From Onchidella celtica (taxonomy: Eukaryota > Mollusca > Gastropoda > Systellommatophora > Onchidiidae), in contig OZ007570.1 of the NCBI GenBank assembly GCA_963931925.1, positions 46,232,487 to 46,296,486 of the forward strand: a stretch of DNA of 64,000 nucleotides, given 5' to 3'. The notes below the pieces were generated by a model. That model was not told where the DNA came from. It saw only the letters and a list, made by a program, of their open reading frames with translations, and did no database searches. The translations under genes were made by a program, and so were the position numbers. Numbering within the stretch: position 1 is the stretch's first letter; every line of letters starts with the position of its first letter. Below, one piece after another: positions 43,609 through 56,594 of the stretch.

Positions 43609-46557
43609 TTTATTTACATGGGAGCTCTCTTGAGGTCTATGAAGTACGTGGAAAAGACAGGAACAATGGCTAGGAAAAAGAAGCAAAACTGACAAGGAGA
43701 CGTGTAAATGCTGAAAGTGGTGAGCCTCCAAGCCTACATTGGAGTTTGTTTTTAAGGTTATGAGGTATGTGGAGATGTCAGAGGCAACAGTGAGAAGAAA
43801 GAAAGCTAGCAAAAAGATATGTAAACGATTAAAATATCTCTACAGACAATAAAATAAAACTTACATTTTAGCACACGAAAATGTTTAAGGGTCCTGAAAT
43901 GCACTGTTAAATCCTAAGTCAGTGTAAAGATGAGTTCGAGAAAAGAAAAAATAACGTTTCACTGGCTAAAATCCACGCGAAAACTGCCAAGAAATGTGCC
44001 CCAGTTTGTGGCGTCGAAAAATACAGCCTTCACGTAGAAACAAGTCATTGCATAACTTTAATAGTTACATGCCAGTCTCGGATTACACAATCACGCCAGT
44101 GTGCTGTACTTAGGATAGATGAATATATTAAGCGAAAAAAAATCCCACAAATTTTGTTTCTTTTTCTTTCATTTCTAATTCTGCATTGAGTCAAAATACA
44201 CGTTAAACAGATTCTGATTACTTCTTGTGGCACCGAACGCCCCAGTGGCGTCAGATAATTTGCAGATTGACAAATAACAGATTTCCCCTTGTCGCTAAGA
44301 TTTAAGTACGAAAATGTTCCACGGCTAATTAGCTCTGCTCATTTTGACGTCCACTGAGCTGATTAGAGAGAAACTGGGCAAATCCTCCGGCATGTCCTTC
44401 ATTCATTCGATGTCCTATTTTCCTCATGAGTCGTCGGTCTAATTAACAGACTCTACAATGGTGATCCACATTTTAATAACAAGCTGCTCAAGTCGCTGGT
44501 GCTTCAAGAGAACGACTTTAATTTCCGTACCACTGCATGGGTCTGCGCCCCGCGGCTGGTCAAAACCCCGTATGGGCCAACCATGAAGTACGTAATGCTC
44601 CGAGGGGGTGGTGGCTGTGCGAGTGCGTACAGCATAATAAAAGGCGTACATGGGGAAAGATCGTGTTGTGAAACGTACGTATGCATTTCAGTTATGGTAT
44701 TGAATAAAAACTTTGCTTTTAATATTTTTTTTCTTCAACAAAATAGGTTATAGATTATAAATGATCTAACTACAGGCTATGTTTTTACATGTAATAATCA
44801 AATACCAAGTGCAAAATGCCATTTAAAGCTTCAAATTACCAGGGCCCTGTTAAGGATGTTCAACATTTTAATAGTCGTGCGCTCGAGCTAGAGAGGAGAG
44901 GTGTGTATGGGTTAAAACCAAGCCTATGAAAAGTGCACACGGGGGAAAGTTGGGGGGGGGGGGCTTAAATTGCCAAAATTGAGCATACGTACTTCATGGA
45001 TGCCCCCTTATTTCCAGAGCTTAACTTCCTTCGGTTTTTATAATATTCGTCCCTCAAGTATCAAGATTTGTGTCCAGTTTCACCAGGCAATAAACGCATA
45101 GCGCAAAGTTCAAGGTCAAACATTAAGGTCTGTCCTTTAATAATTCATTTCTAACTGTAATTTCTGAACTTGGCTCGGGTTATACAGTCACTGTTCCTTA
45201 AAACTGCAGTAACTGGTTTTGTCCACTTTTCAGCAGCAGCAAAAAACTGTTCTATTTAAGCACAACTAGTCTGGTGTCGATGACGTCTTGAAGGTTTGCT
45301 ATTCGACTATTCTTCGGCTTAGGAGTCTAGAACCAAGATAATTCGATGCGGTTTTCAATGTAGTTGAATGTGTATAAAAATCGATTTTTTTTAATTGTTT
45401 AGTTACTACCGTCTTAGGGAACGGTGTCGACATGATTTACAGTAAATTTTGAGACAGATTTGACAGCATGAGTTTCGCTTGTTTCGTCCAGCCTTATCTG
45501 GTCGTAATGAAAACTTTATTGGCAGTGAGGATTATACTCCTTCTCACTAAATAAAATCCGCTTCCGTTATCAGGCCCAGGGATTTTTAATAATAGGGACC
45601 CGCAGATCCTGTGGTCATTTACTTATCTTATAATGAAGTTTAGGGTCAATAATATTGACTTATATTGGTTAGGTGAGAAGAACTTTGCATTATTTCTTGT
45701 CACTGAGATAAAAAGAAGAAGGGGGTGGGGGGGGGGGTGGGGCAGAGGCTAAATATTGTAGTGTAGAAATAGGCACCGCAATAAACAAATAAATTTAAAA
45801 AATATATAAATAAATAGATTAATACACAAATACATAAAATTAATGATTAAATAAATAAAATATATAAATAATTAAATAATGAATAAACAAATAAATACAA
45901 AGAAAGATGTCACAAATAAAACTGCCATAAAATATATTGTCAACATCTGAGCAGGGGAAACCAATGGAATTTCAAAAAACAACATACAAAATAATTATAA
46001 ACATAACGATTCCCTTAGAACCATCATATCTGCAGGAGCTATGATTCAAGACTGGAAATTACGCATCACCTTTTGTGGATTAAGTACACATTCCGCGTTC
46101 CAAATTCATTTACTGTAATAATATAACTTCTTTGGACACCTAGTGCAACTATTCTTGTAACAATGCGCAGTTTATCAGGTCAATTAGCACTATAGACAAG
46201 ATAATTATTATGGGCCCATATATATATATATCTCCTGCCAAGGAAGACTTTAAAAGTGAGCTGCTTGACATCCAATAACCACACCCATTTGAATTACTGA
46301 CTAATTTGTTATTAATGGCGAAAATTCTGGGTTAAATTTTGACTTAATTGATAATAATTATATTAAGAGGAAAGTAGTGTATCATTAATTTCGACAGTTT
46401 TGTTTTTCCATGTTTCAACTGTGTACTGAGCTGAGCCCTACTGCGACATTTTTGTGTGTGTTTGTCTAAACGTAAAGAAAGATAACATTAATATGCAAAA
46501 CAATTATAGAGATGTGAGCTGCTAAACCGAAGAAGCCAACAAAATCTAATCTTTGCG
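43609..46557. other. Intergenic sequence
   Basis: A diverged duplication lies at 43626-43711 and 43748-43829 (shared pattern GGT(C/T)TATGA(A/G)GTA(C/T)GTGGA). On the - strand both copies read as hydrophobic segments, but no gene model is supported. G-runs lie at 44949-44964 and 45720-45740. A very AT-rich AAATA-type tract lies at about 45780-45910. No other feature is recognised. Confidence 0.45.
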
Positions 46558-47590
46558 GAATAATAATAATAAATAGAATTTCTATAGCGCATTTCTAATA
46601 AAATTATTACTCAATGCGCTGTACATTGCATCAATAATTCATGCATTCACTTTCAAATCTCATACTGAAACACGCACTCTCATCCATACAAACTTTCAGT
46701 TTCACACACATAGACGCTCTTAGTCATATAGCAATAGCTTATATAATCAATTATAACATCAAAGTACAGAATAGTATTTTGAAAAGTTAACAGTTTCGGA
46801 TGAAAAGGTGATGTTTTACACTTTTCTTAAAGCTTTCAAGATTCGGTGAGTCACGAATGTTCAAGAGTATCTGGTTCCAGACAAAAGGTCCGAAATAATT
46901 GAAGGATCTATGGCCTATAGTTTTATAGATTTTAGATGGGATTCTTAAGATTGTTTTGTCACTTGATGATCTTAGTGGACGAGATGGTGTATAGACGTGT
47001 AAAGAATTTTTGAGATAGCTGGGTGCGGTGTTATTTAAACATTTGAAGCAAAAAACAGCAATTTTGTATGTAATTCTTTCTGTTATAGGAAGCCAGTGCA
47101 GTTCTTTTAACAAAGGCATAACGTGGTCAGCTTGTTTTTTCTTGGTAATCAATTTGGCTGCGTTGTTTTGAATGACTTGAATTTTAGACAGTTTATCTGA
47201 TGTTGTTCCAGCAAGAAGAGAATTGCAATAAACTATTCGAGATAAAATGAGTGAAGTAACTAAAGTTTTGGTAATAGCTTCTGTGAGGAAATTTCGAACT
47301 CTGCTGATGTTTCTTAGTTGGAAACGTGCATTTCTGCAAATATTATTTACTTGGCATGTGAAAGTCATATCAGAATAAAAAAGAACGCCTAGATTTTTTA
47401 TGCACGAAGATGATTGTATGACATGTCTGTTAATGTTCAACTGGATGTTTGGTAGATCACTTATCTTAGCAACATAAGGGTTCGTACACAACATGACTTC
47501 AGTTTTAGCTTCATTAAGTTTTAATCTATTGCTGTTCATCCATTCTTTTACTTTGATGATACAATTGTTGAATCCATGCGAATGCTATTG
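46558..47590 (-). mobile_element. CR1/Jockey-like LINE, 3' fragment
   Basis: On the - strand a 250-codon frame (47539-46787) covers the end of the reverse transcriptase and its C-terminal domain: LNEAKTEVMLCTNP, CIKNLGVLFYSDMTF, YCNSLLAGTTSDKLSKIQ, LLKELHWLPITERITYK, YTPSRPLRSSSD. The catalytic YADD is upstream and missing, so the copy is 5'-truncated near 47590. The 3' UTR ends in GCGCTATAGAAATTC and an (ATT)n tail (46558-46575), like the relative at 52735-54066. The frame itself has no stop. Confidence 0.88.
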
Positions 47591-48099
47591 TATTTGTAAG
47601 TGCTTTTTCTCCTCGTCCAGAGAATAAATTCATCACTAGAACGTAAATCGAACTTTACATGTGGGTCCTAACTTGTCTTAAAAAAGACGGTTCAGAAAAT
47701 AATACGGTACACGAAGAGAAAATGTCAAAGGATCAATCGGCAGTGTGGCTCACGGAATGGACTGTATGGCAGTTGGGGCGGATGGCAATCTGATACAACG
47801 GATGACCGTTAAAAAAAAAAAAAAAAGTTTTTGGGGAAAGTTTTTGTTGTTTTTTTGTTTTTAAATTCTGCATGTCCATCAAAGTACACGTGAAGCACAG
47901 ATTACTTCTTGTCTTAACGTTTTCTTATAGAATCTAGTTTTATATATATATAATATATACAGAATATGGAATATAGAATATAGTTTTATCCTGCATACTG
48001 TCAAAAGCGATATCCTTACGTGGCGGGTGTGAAATTCCAGCTCATATGATATTGCACACTATGAAATTGTAATACAATGTATAAAGAATAACAGATGGA
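47591..48099. other. Intergenic sequence
   Basis: Nothing coding is recognised. An A-run lies at 47811-47826 and a short TA run at about 47941-47953. Confidence 0.4.
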
Positions 48100-48290
48100 C
48101 AATGCCTTGCACTGAACGGAAACGTAGCAAAGGAAAGAGAACAAGAGGGCGCCCCAAGAGACGACAGAGAGATGATATTGTACATACAGCTGGTGGACAG
48201 ACATGGACAAGCGGACGGAAAAACAGAGAAGAATGAAGATCATTGGCGGAGGGCTACACCCTGCAGTGGTCGGACGAAGCTTAACAAGAA
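48100..48290 (+). pseudogene. LINE C-terminal fragment
   Basis: The frame reads GKRTRGRPKRRQRDDIVHTA and then GGQTWTSGRKNREE. After a frame break it continues AEGYTLQWSDEA. This is the typical last segment of a LINE protein (GRPKRRWxDDI, then TWxRxAxDR). The ~190-bp relic differs in sequence from the CR1-like fragments in this window. Confidence 0.65.
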
Positions 48291-48524
48291 CACGAACATG
48301 AAATTCAAAAGTCGATTTTTCTAAACATTCCATGAAGTTGACACTTCCAGCACTGGGAAATGTTTTCAAGAATACCAGTCCTAACTCTGTGTCTTTTCAT
48401 TTATCATAAATGGTTTTTAAAGTGAAAAAACAACAACAAACAAACAAACAAATAAACATACAATTACGTACAAAAACGAACATTTAGGCTACTGGTAGGC
48501 TTTGAAGAGAACGAATCATACTAG

Positions 48525-48835
48525 ACTGGAATTAAACGGTGAACACGTAAGCATCTGAAATATCGAGACGACAAGTCCAAGAATGATAACAATGTGACTC
48601 TATGTACTGTCACAATTTCTGCTGATAAATCACGACGACTTATCCATTTCGGATAAAATTCAGATGAATTATTATCGATTTACGATTTTTTTACCCGCAA
48701 ACATCGAAAGGCATTTTCGACCGTCAGAATCGAAAAAGTGTGGTCGGAAATGACTTTCTGTGCCTCTCTTTTACCCATTTTATCATTACTGGTCGAATGT
48801 TAAATTTATATAACATTTGTGTATTCTCCAAGTCA
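48525..48835. repeat. Dispersed repeat family B, copy 3 (diverged)
   Basis: Same orientation as the copies at 21340 and 25655. Shared phrases are AAAGTGTGGTCGGAAATGAC, GTGCCTCTCTTTTACCCATT and ACTGGTCGAATGTTAAATTT. It is the most diverged of the three. Confidence 0.65.
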
Positions 48836-49056
48836 ACAAGCAAAACTAGTTAAAATTTAAAAAAAAAAAAAGAAGAAGAGCAAAACTAGTTAAATTAAAA
48901 CAAAACAAAAAACTATTCACCACGAAATACAAGGTCAATCTCTAGGATACTGTAGTGAAAATCTTCGATTTCCGACGTCTCAGTACAATTTGATGTGCTA
49001 CAGAAATATCGTTTCCAAATTTCGAGATTTTCATGAGAAGAAAAAAAAGTAGGGAG

Positions 49057-49062
49057 AGCGAG

Positions 49063-49150
<88 letters not shown>
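49057..49150. repeat. (GA)n microsatellite
   Basis: An almost pure GA dinucleotide array of about 90 bases, with shorter GA runs near 49209-49226. Long serine/leucine frames across it are artefacts. Confidence 0.97.
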
Positions 49151-49153
<3 letters not shown>

Positions 49154-49229
49154 GAAAGAAAATTTTAAAGAAAAGAAAAACAGACACACCCCGACAGACA
49201 GAAAAAAGAGAGAGAGAGAGAAAGAGAAA

Positions 49230-51719
49230 CATTCCTCACCTTTCTGTACTATCCTAACCTGCATGATGACGAAACAGTGCGGCTGCAGTTATTTCCATTG
49301 CTCATCTCCTGATACGTGTGACATTTAAAACTTTCTTCAGCTGTTTATCATCATTCAAAAAAACCAGGTACGGAAGCAAGGACCGAGTTGCTTAGTTTGA
49401 AATGTCAATCAATGCTAAATACAACAGGAGGACCTCAGTAAACGCCTACAGGCTGTTCCAGTTCACAGTGCGAGAGGAGCAGAAACGAAACCACTGCTAA
49501 CTCCCGAGGATTTGTCAATGCAGATAAAAAGACCCCAAAACACTGCATGTGAATGTTGTCAGTGAGTGAGTGACTATCACCCCTACCCTGCGCGGTGCGG
49601 TGCTGTGCGTTTGATCCTGTGCCTGGGGGTTCTTGTGGGGAGCAAAGCCAGCGCGCGTGCCGATGATTGACACTGCCTGTCTTCCGTGACAGACGCGATT
49701 ATTGGAATCTTTACAAAGCGAGTACGGTACTGCAGCCGGGACCGCGGTGCCGTGACAGAATACATGTCCACATGAGGAGGCAAATCGGATAATTTGTGTT
49801 TGCTCTGTGGGTAAAACTCTTAAATTTAAGTATAGCTACATAAAAGCTAGTGACTATCATAACAGTTTGGTAACTTGAAGGCCAAATTCTCATTTTTGAA
49901 AAAAAAAAAAAAAAAGGCTGTATGTGCAGCCATAAAACTTTCGGAGATGAAAAGTAATGGAATAAGCTAAGTTTGTGCGGAGCCAGTGTAGGGATAATTG
50001 TTCTGAAAAGTAATTAGTAAGAAAACAAAATGCTGCACGCGAGGTTGTGGATTTTCTCCGCAACTCTTTAAGAAATCGATTCTCCACCAAGCACCACCGA
50101 TCTATTGCATAACTCGCTGTCAGCATCGCTCTGGTGCATTCAATTGTCACGGTGGGCTAAACTACACGAATGAAGGTGTCGATTAAAGCATATTTTTGTA
50201 AGCCCAGGCGTATGCTGGACTATTTTGCTTGTCTAAAGGGGGGGGGGGGATACTGAGTTTGAGTTTGAGTTTTGGTTTAAAGGCGCAGCGGCACGATAAC
50301 GGTCACTTTGTGGCTCTCACGGTCTTTTCATTCTCTCTGGGCTAGTTTTTCAGCCTTCAGATGTCTATAGGTAAGATCAGATAAAAGTGAAGTTAAAAAT
50401 CTGACGGGAAAAGGCCCGTATTAAATATCTAACGGGAGAATGTCCGTACTGAAAAGAATGTCTATAATATGAATTTTGTAAATATGATAAAAGTCTGTTA
50501 AATCAACTTGCACAGTTCGACCTCTTTCAGAAATGACAAGACGCGCTGCGGGTCCATGTTAGAAGATAATTCTTTCATGGATCAGAAGGCATAGTGCCTT
50601 ATTCGGATGTGCATAACGTCTACACATTTAGTTAAAATATGTTTTATTGATAGTTGGCCATTGCATGCCACACATTCGGCAAGATATCCCCTCACACCCC
50701 CCCCCACCCCCCCACAGTAAAAAACAGTGTGTGAAGTAGATATGATTCTTAGCCCGGATTTTCACAGCCAGCTGCTGGATTTACAAAGAAAATACAGGCG
50801 GATACGGTGTGCACTTCTTAGATGGCAGCAGCTGACTGAGCCATCCCGGATTTAGTACGATACCCTCCACTGGGAGGAGGGGGAAGAAAAGGCTAGTGTG
50901 CCCACACTTTACATTTGACTTTAACTTCTGTCCTATCATTCTGTTAACTCTGTCTGGAGACTTACTTTTTTCCCCGCACAACATGACTGCGCTTTCTCCA
51001 AATTCTGAACTGTATTAAATTCCTTCAATTTTGACTCATACTTGAACGTCCTTTGTAATCAATCACCCACAAGTGATTCTTATGAACAGATTATCCCGGG
51101 CAAAGCCGGGTGCCTCAACTGATAATTAATTATGCACCGATATCCAAATTCGCGAGCGTTTGTCCAGAACCGGGCAAGTCAATTTTTACATGAATTATGG
51201 CCCCTTTCGGATAGTTATTCAAAAGTAGTGTAAGTAAAGACGCCGGTGTAAGTGAAAGGAGCCATAACTCATGCAAAATTTGACTTATCCAGTTTTGGAA
51301 AAACGCTCTTATTATACTATGATAATCGGCAAGACCGACAAAATAATCTTTCTATTCAATATTAAATGCACCGAACTCCCACCCCCGGTCCCCCACCCCA
51401 ACCCCCACCTCGACCTTCGACCTACCACTTCACCTTAACTCCCCGACCACCACAGCTACTATATTGGTATGTATCCCGTATTGTCATCCATCATTTTTTA
51501 TTGATTGTTTCGTGGCACAGATATTATCAAATCCGCACTGTCTAATTTCCCTGCCACAACGGTCCTAGCAGCCCCGCTAGATACCACAATCATCCCCCCT
51601 CCCCTCAACTCTACATCTCTAATTTGGAGAATTTTAAACGTAAACTAAAACATCATCTATTCTCACAGTGTTTCCAGTAGGTGGTAGAAAAAGGGCGAGT
51701 TCGTCATAAATGGCACAGC

Positions 51720-51720
<1 letters not shown>
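49230..51720. other. Intergenic sequence
   Basis: No gene is recognised. A family D repeat piece lies inverted at about 50275-50405, next to a GAGTTT triplet repeat near 50255. G- and C-runs lie near 50230-50240 and 50698-50716. A C-rich stretch of CCCCACC-type phrases lies at 51375-51415. Confidence 0.4.
50275..50405 (-). repeat. Dispersed repeat family D, copy 3
   Basis: On the - strand it reads TTTTAACTTCACTTTTATCT, then GGCTGAAAAACTAGCCCAG, then CACAAAGTGACCGTTATCGT. The order matches the copies at 12883 and 56758. Confidence 0.65.
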
Positions 51721-51721
<1 letters not shown>

Positions 51722-51776
<55 letters not shown>

Positions 51777-51820
51777 CGGGTGGGAGGAAGGGGGAGAGAG
51801 TGAGAGAGGAAGAGAGAGTC
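51722..51820. repeat. (GA)n microsatellite
   Basis: A GA array at 51722-51776, continuing as a purine-rich GGGAGA/GAGAGT tract to about 51820. Confidence 0.95.
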
Positions 51821-52339
51821 ATGTAAGGCGTATTGAACATTGTTAATGGAAATGCGCCATACAAATGTAATGTATTATTATTATTATTACATAGATGCAC
51901 GGGGCTCCCAGAACATCACAGCCAGTTGCTGCCAGCAAAATATACCATCCAAGAAATAACGGCACAACCTGACTTAGTCTATGCCTGACCGGGCTGAGTA
52001 AAATAGGGTCTTCCCGGATTTGCTGAGAAAGTATAGGAAATTATAGTGTTAACTGCTTGGATGCCAGCAGCTGACAGTGCCCTGCCGGGCTTAGTATGAT
52101 ACCCCTTAGGAAAGGAGGTGGGGTGGGATATATTTTTAAGATTACAGCAATTTTTTTGTGTTTTTTGTTCAGAGATGTAGTCAGCAGTAATTAATCGTCT
52201 CTGCTATGTAATTATTTTACTGTCTTCCCGTTCTTTCCAAGACCAACTTGCACTAAACACAGTAGTTGTGATACAGAACTATTGACCTTTACATTTCTAC
52301 ATTGTACAGGAAGTGGAAGAGAAAATTGATTATGTCACA

Positions 52340-52735
52340 AAAGATATATGTTCCTTCCTTTCTGTCTTCCTTTTTCCTTCCTTCCCTCCTTCCTTCCTTC
52401 CTCCTTCATTCCCTCCTTCCTTCCTTCCCTCCCTCTTTCCCCCCTTCCTTCCTTCCTTCCTTCTTTCCCCCCTTCCTTCCTTCCTTCCTTCCTTCCCTCC
52501 TTCATTCATTCCCTCCTTCATTCCTTCCTTCCTTCCCTCCTTCTTTCCTTCACTCCCTCCTTCCTTCCTCCCCTCCTTCCTTCATTCCTTCCCTCCTTCC
52601 TTCATTCCCTCCTTTCTTCCCTCCTTCCTTCATTCCCTCCTTCCTTCCTCCTCTCCTTTCTTCATTCCTTCCTTCCTTCCCTCCTTCATCCCTCCTTCTT
52701 TCATTCCCTCCTTCCTACTTAGGTACATACCTACC
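52340..52735. repeat. (CCTT)n-type pyrimidine microsatellite
   Basis: About 390 bases of CCTT/CTTT/ATTC tetranucleotide units on the + strand. All three + frames and one - frame stay open across it, giving false proline/serine/leucine-rich proteins. It ends in TACC units at 52720-52740, where the next LINE begins. Confidence 0.97.
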
Positions 52736-54066
52736 TGCCTAATAATAATAATAATAATATATTGCATTTATATAGCGCCCAACCCCGTCGATGACAAGCT
52801 CTGGGCGCTTTAACAAACTCTTACACACACACACACACACGCATACACAAAAGAAATTCAAAAATATTTACTATTGTTGCTGCCGAAAAACACCTAGCCT
52901 AGTTTGTCTGAAAGAAATGGGTCTTCAGATGGCGTTTGAAAGAACCAATGTCATTAATTTCCCTGGTTGTCTTTGGAAGAGTGTTCCAGATGGTAGGGCC
53001 AAGAAATGAAAAGGACTTTTCTCCTACAGTGGACAGATTCATTTTAGGTACTTTCAATTTTGTAGTGTCAGATGATGATCTTAGTTGACGAGATGGAACA
53101 TAGTAATCAGTTAAATCAACTAGGTACGATGGAGCAGTATTATTGACACATTTGTGACAAATGGATGACAATTTGTACATTATTCTTTTCTCGACTGGCA
53201 GCCAGTGCAAACTCTGCAGAAGTGGCAGTGCTGAATCTCTTTTCTTTTTCTTCAAAACAAGTCTCGCTGCATTGTTTTGAGCAATTTGGAGTTTTCTAAT
53301 ATTTTTTTGTGAAATTCCAGCCAAAAGGGAGTTGCAATAGTCAAGCTTTGAAAGTACAAAAGAATTTACTAAAACAGCCGCAGTTTCAGTTGAAATAAGA
53401 TGTCTGATTTTACCAATTTTCCAGATTTCCATGTATAGAATACGAATGAGGTGACTAACCTGAGATGACATAGAAAGATTTGAATCAATGTAAACCCCTA
53501 GGTTTTTTACTTTTTTTGAAATTTCTATTGAATTAGTGCCAATTATCATCTCAGTTCTGTCCACTTCTTGCAGAACCCGCTCACGGCCTAATAAAATAAC
53601 CTCAGTTTTATCCTCATTTAGTGCCAGTTTGTTTTGGTTCATCCAGCTTTTAATTTCTGTTATACAGTTTCCAGCCTGCTGCAGAAGGCTGTCAACATCG
53701 CATGGCAAGGCAGAACTGTAGAGCTGGGTATCATCAGCAGAGAAATGATATTGTAAATTAAATTTCTTTATTTCATGTACAAGTGGAATAGTATAGATAG
53801 TAAACAAAATAGGTCCAAGCACTGAGCCTTGTGGTACGCCATACTGAAGCGCATAAGAAAAAGATCTTATTTTGTTGGTTACAACAAATTGGTGGCGATT
53901 TGACAGGTAAGATTCGACCCATTTAAGGGCGACCCCTCTGATTCCAAACGATGTTTCTAGCCTTCTGAGCAGGATTTCGTGATCGATGGTGTCGAACGCT
54001 GCTGATAGATCCAACAAATTTAGCAGAGTAATATTTCCAGAATCTGCCTTTACTAATATGTCATTC
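52735..54066 (-). mobile_element. CR1/Jockey-like LINE, 5'-truncated copy with open RT frame
   Basis: On the - strand a continuous frame from about 54068 to 52899 covers the middle and end of the reverse transcriptase: LLDLSAAFDTIDHEILL, YGVPQGSVLGPILF, then SADDTQLYSS with the catalytic DD (the usual YADD reads SADD), LNEDKTEVILLGRE, VKNLGVYIDSNLSM, YCNSLLAGISQKNIRKLQ and YYVPSRQLRSSSDTTKL. The endonuclease half is missing. The 3' end is AGCGCTATATAAATG-like followed by (ATT)n at 52740-52760. It sits between CCTT/TACC and CTAC repeat arrays, so it appears to have inserted into a tetranucleotide tract. Confidence 0.9.
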
Positions 54067-54420
54067 ATATGCCTACCCACCTACCTACCTACCAATCTTC
54101 TTACCTGCATAACAAGCTACCTACCTACTTACCCAACTATCCACCTGTCTGTCTGCCAGCTTGTCTCCATGTCCACCTCCCTCCCTACCTCCTTATCTGC
54201 ATATCTCCCTCCCTCCCTGATTAACTACCCACCTGCCTGTCTGCCTATGGACCTATCTACTACCTACCTACTTACCTGCCTGCCTACCTACCTACCTACC
54301 TACCTACTTACCCACCTACCTACCTACTACCCATATCTATCCGTCCACCATATCCTCCTACCTGTATTCCTACTTACCTACCTACCTGCCTGCCTGTCTA
54401 CCTGCCTATCTACCACTTGT
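54067..54420. repeat. (CTAC)n-type microsatellite
   Basis: About 350 bases of CCTA/CTAC/CTGC units, degenerate in the middle. The tyrosine/leucine/threonine/proline-rich frame across it is an artefact. It resumes the TACC motif seen just left of the LINE. Confidence 0.95.
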
Positions 54421-55083
54421 CAATCGTCCCGACAATATGCCAAATAATCGATCCATCCTCTCCGTCTTTCTATCTAAATCCATACATTTCCCACAGAACA
54501 AACTCCAACTCTACAAACACAGACCCCCTATGAAGACAGACCCCATGTGGATATGTGCAAAGCCTTACTTATCCACCTAAGAAACACCAGCACACAGAAC
54601 GCTCCACATAACAGAGATTGTCATGATAATTGTCGTCATAGCCGAGCGTGCTTCGCGCCCACTAAAAACACAACGGTGAGAACGGCTAGCCGCTCACTCA
54701 CCCCCGACCAAGAAATAATAATCACTTGTCTAGGAAATCAGTCATTTCAGGACCCTAATCGGTAATCAGAACCGGCCATGGGGACCCTAACAAGATGGAT
54801 ATTAGGACTCTGAACACGATGGTAGGCCATCCATCTCCTTGTCAGGGCGTCCTACACAGACGGACGATACCAGTTCCATTCTGACGTTTGATACCGTATC
54901 GATAGTCAGGTACCATTTACAAAATAACTTTTTACTGTCTGTCTGCATGGCTGTCTGCTTGCACGCCTATTCACCTGTTAATTTTAGTCCCACCTCTCCC
55001 TGTGCTTGCATTTGCTATGGTCAGTACGTCAATTTAGTCGCCTATTTTTTAATTTTTACAGCTGCCTTGCTGAATGTCAGTTC
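54421..55083. other. Intergenic sequence
   Basis: No gene or repeat is recognised. A 72-codon frame at 54547-54765 shows no known domain. Confidence 0.4.
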
Positions 55084-55323
55084 ACGATCTCAGTTCTTGT
55101 TTGTCCAATTTTCATTTTCTGAAAACTCGAGATCTTTTACTATGTAGAAGAGGTATAACAAATGCACACTTTGACACTTGTTTAAAATGCACTGTGGCAC
55201 TTGTCAGTTCCGATATAATCTAAGTCCTTATCATAATTCTCAAGCCGCAAACGTGTAACGTCGGATTTCCCAGTTGTGCAAAGTGTGGAGTAAGAACAAA
55301 CAAGAACTAGATCTACGTCGCGA
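55084..55323 (+). mobile_element. Family A inverted-repeat element, copy 4 (complete)
   Basis: The left end reads CGATCTCAGTTCTTGTTTGT and the right end reads ACAAACAAGAACTAGATC, an inverted pair with few differences. The interior carries GTAGAAGAGGTATAACAAAT, CTTTGACACTTGTTTAAAAT and GCCGCAAACGTGTAACGTCG. Length is 240 bp. With copy 1 this defines the family's two ends. Confidence 0.78.
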
Positions 55324-56580
55324 TGTTACCTTGTCCTTCACTTACATTCAAAATGAACACAAAACGTGCGTCTAAATGTATTGAACAACAAACCTGTGTC
55401 AAAATTTGGCAGTTTCTCGTTCCTGCACCCCGACTACAGACCTTTCCTATTCAGTTACCTTGTCACTACGTAGTAAATTTTTAATTTTTACAAGTGTTCA
55501 ACTCTTTGGGATCGCATGCTTTATTTCTTTTACGTGCGAGAGATTGATTTCACAATACTTCCGAAATAATCAGTTTATATCCACACAAGGTTACTGAATA
55601 AGAAAGGACTGTAGTCGAGGTGCAGGAAAGGGAAACAGTCAAATTTTCACATAAGTTTGTTTTTCAATAGTACTTTTCATTTAGACGCACCATCCCCCCA
55701 CCCCCCACCCCCACCAAAATCCAACCCCTTTAAATAATAAATGTTCCCCTTCCGAGATATTACATTTTGGTTTCTTTCCAGGTAAAAAGTGACAATACTC
55801 ACAATCTAGGAATAATCACAGCCAGTAACAGTATGGAAATCCGACACCTCGGGTTGACGTCACTGACATTGTTCCTGCGTTACGACTCGCACCGACGGCC
55901 GGTTTGATGATTGTAGGGAACCCGCCCCTTCGGTATTCCTACCAATCATACGGAACTCTACTTCGGATTGACGCAGTGGTGCTGGCTGGGATATAATACT
56001 TCATGTCAAATGAATATTTAATACGGTTACGTTAAATGCTAAACATCGGAACTGATATTTGTATAATGGCAATGAACGTGCTTGTCCTTTAAATGACTCA
56101 CTCCTAGTGTATTCTATAGATGACCACAGCTCTCAAAATACCTAATCTGAGAGTCAAGGATTAGCACTATGAGAAAACAATGTGAGATATAGGAAAATGT
56201 CAAATTATTGGAGGTTTAAAAACAAACATTTTGTGTGTGTAATTTTTATGCTCCATTTGAACTGAGTGCCTTTTCGTGTGAACCGCTGAGAGCGGCGTAC
56301 AGGAGTGAATCAGTTAAAGATATCGTAAAGTGCATAACTTGTCTCTTCACACGATACCGCCCTAGCTCCAGGCTGCCCTCTAGGCCGACGGTTAACCACC
56401 ACTTTCACCGTAAGCTTTTATGGTGGGACAAATTATTTCATTGTGCTGTTTTTCTGATGTAGTTGCCGTATATTGATTTGTGGGGCAAAACTGCTAGAAG
56501 AATCTGCTGTACAGACATGGAAATGAGGAAAAAGTCTGGCTTCTTGGCGCTGTATGCAGAATTTCATAAACGGCCGCTGA
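55324..56580. other. Intergenic sequence
   Basis: No gene is recognised. C-rich runs lie at 55694-55718. Region 55830-55990 has G+C-richer text with weak internal inverted similarity. Confidence 0.4.
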
Positions 56581-56594
56581 TTTGAATTAGTGTA

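Noticed and set aside
52302-52813. Long open frames of 124-166 codons
   Set aside because: They are produced by the CCTT microsatellite; all three frames stay open and the proteins are simple proline/serine/leucine repeats.
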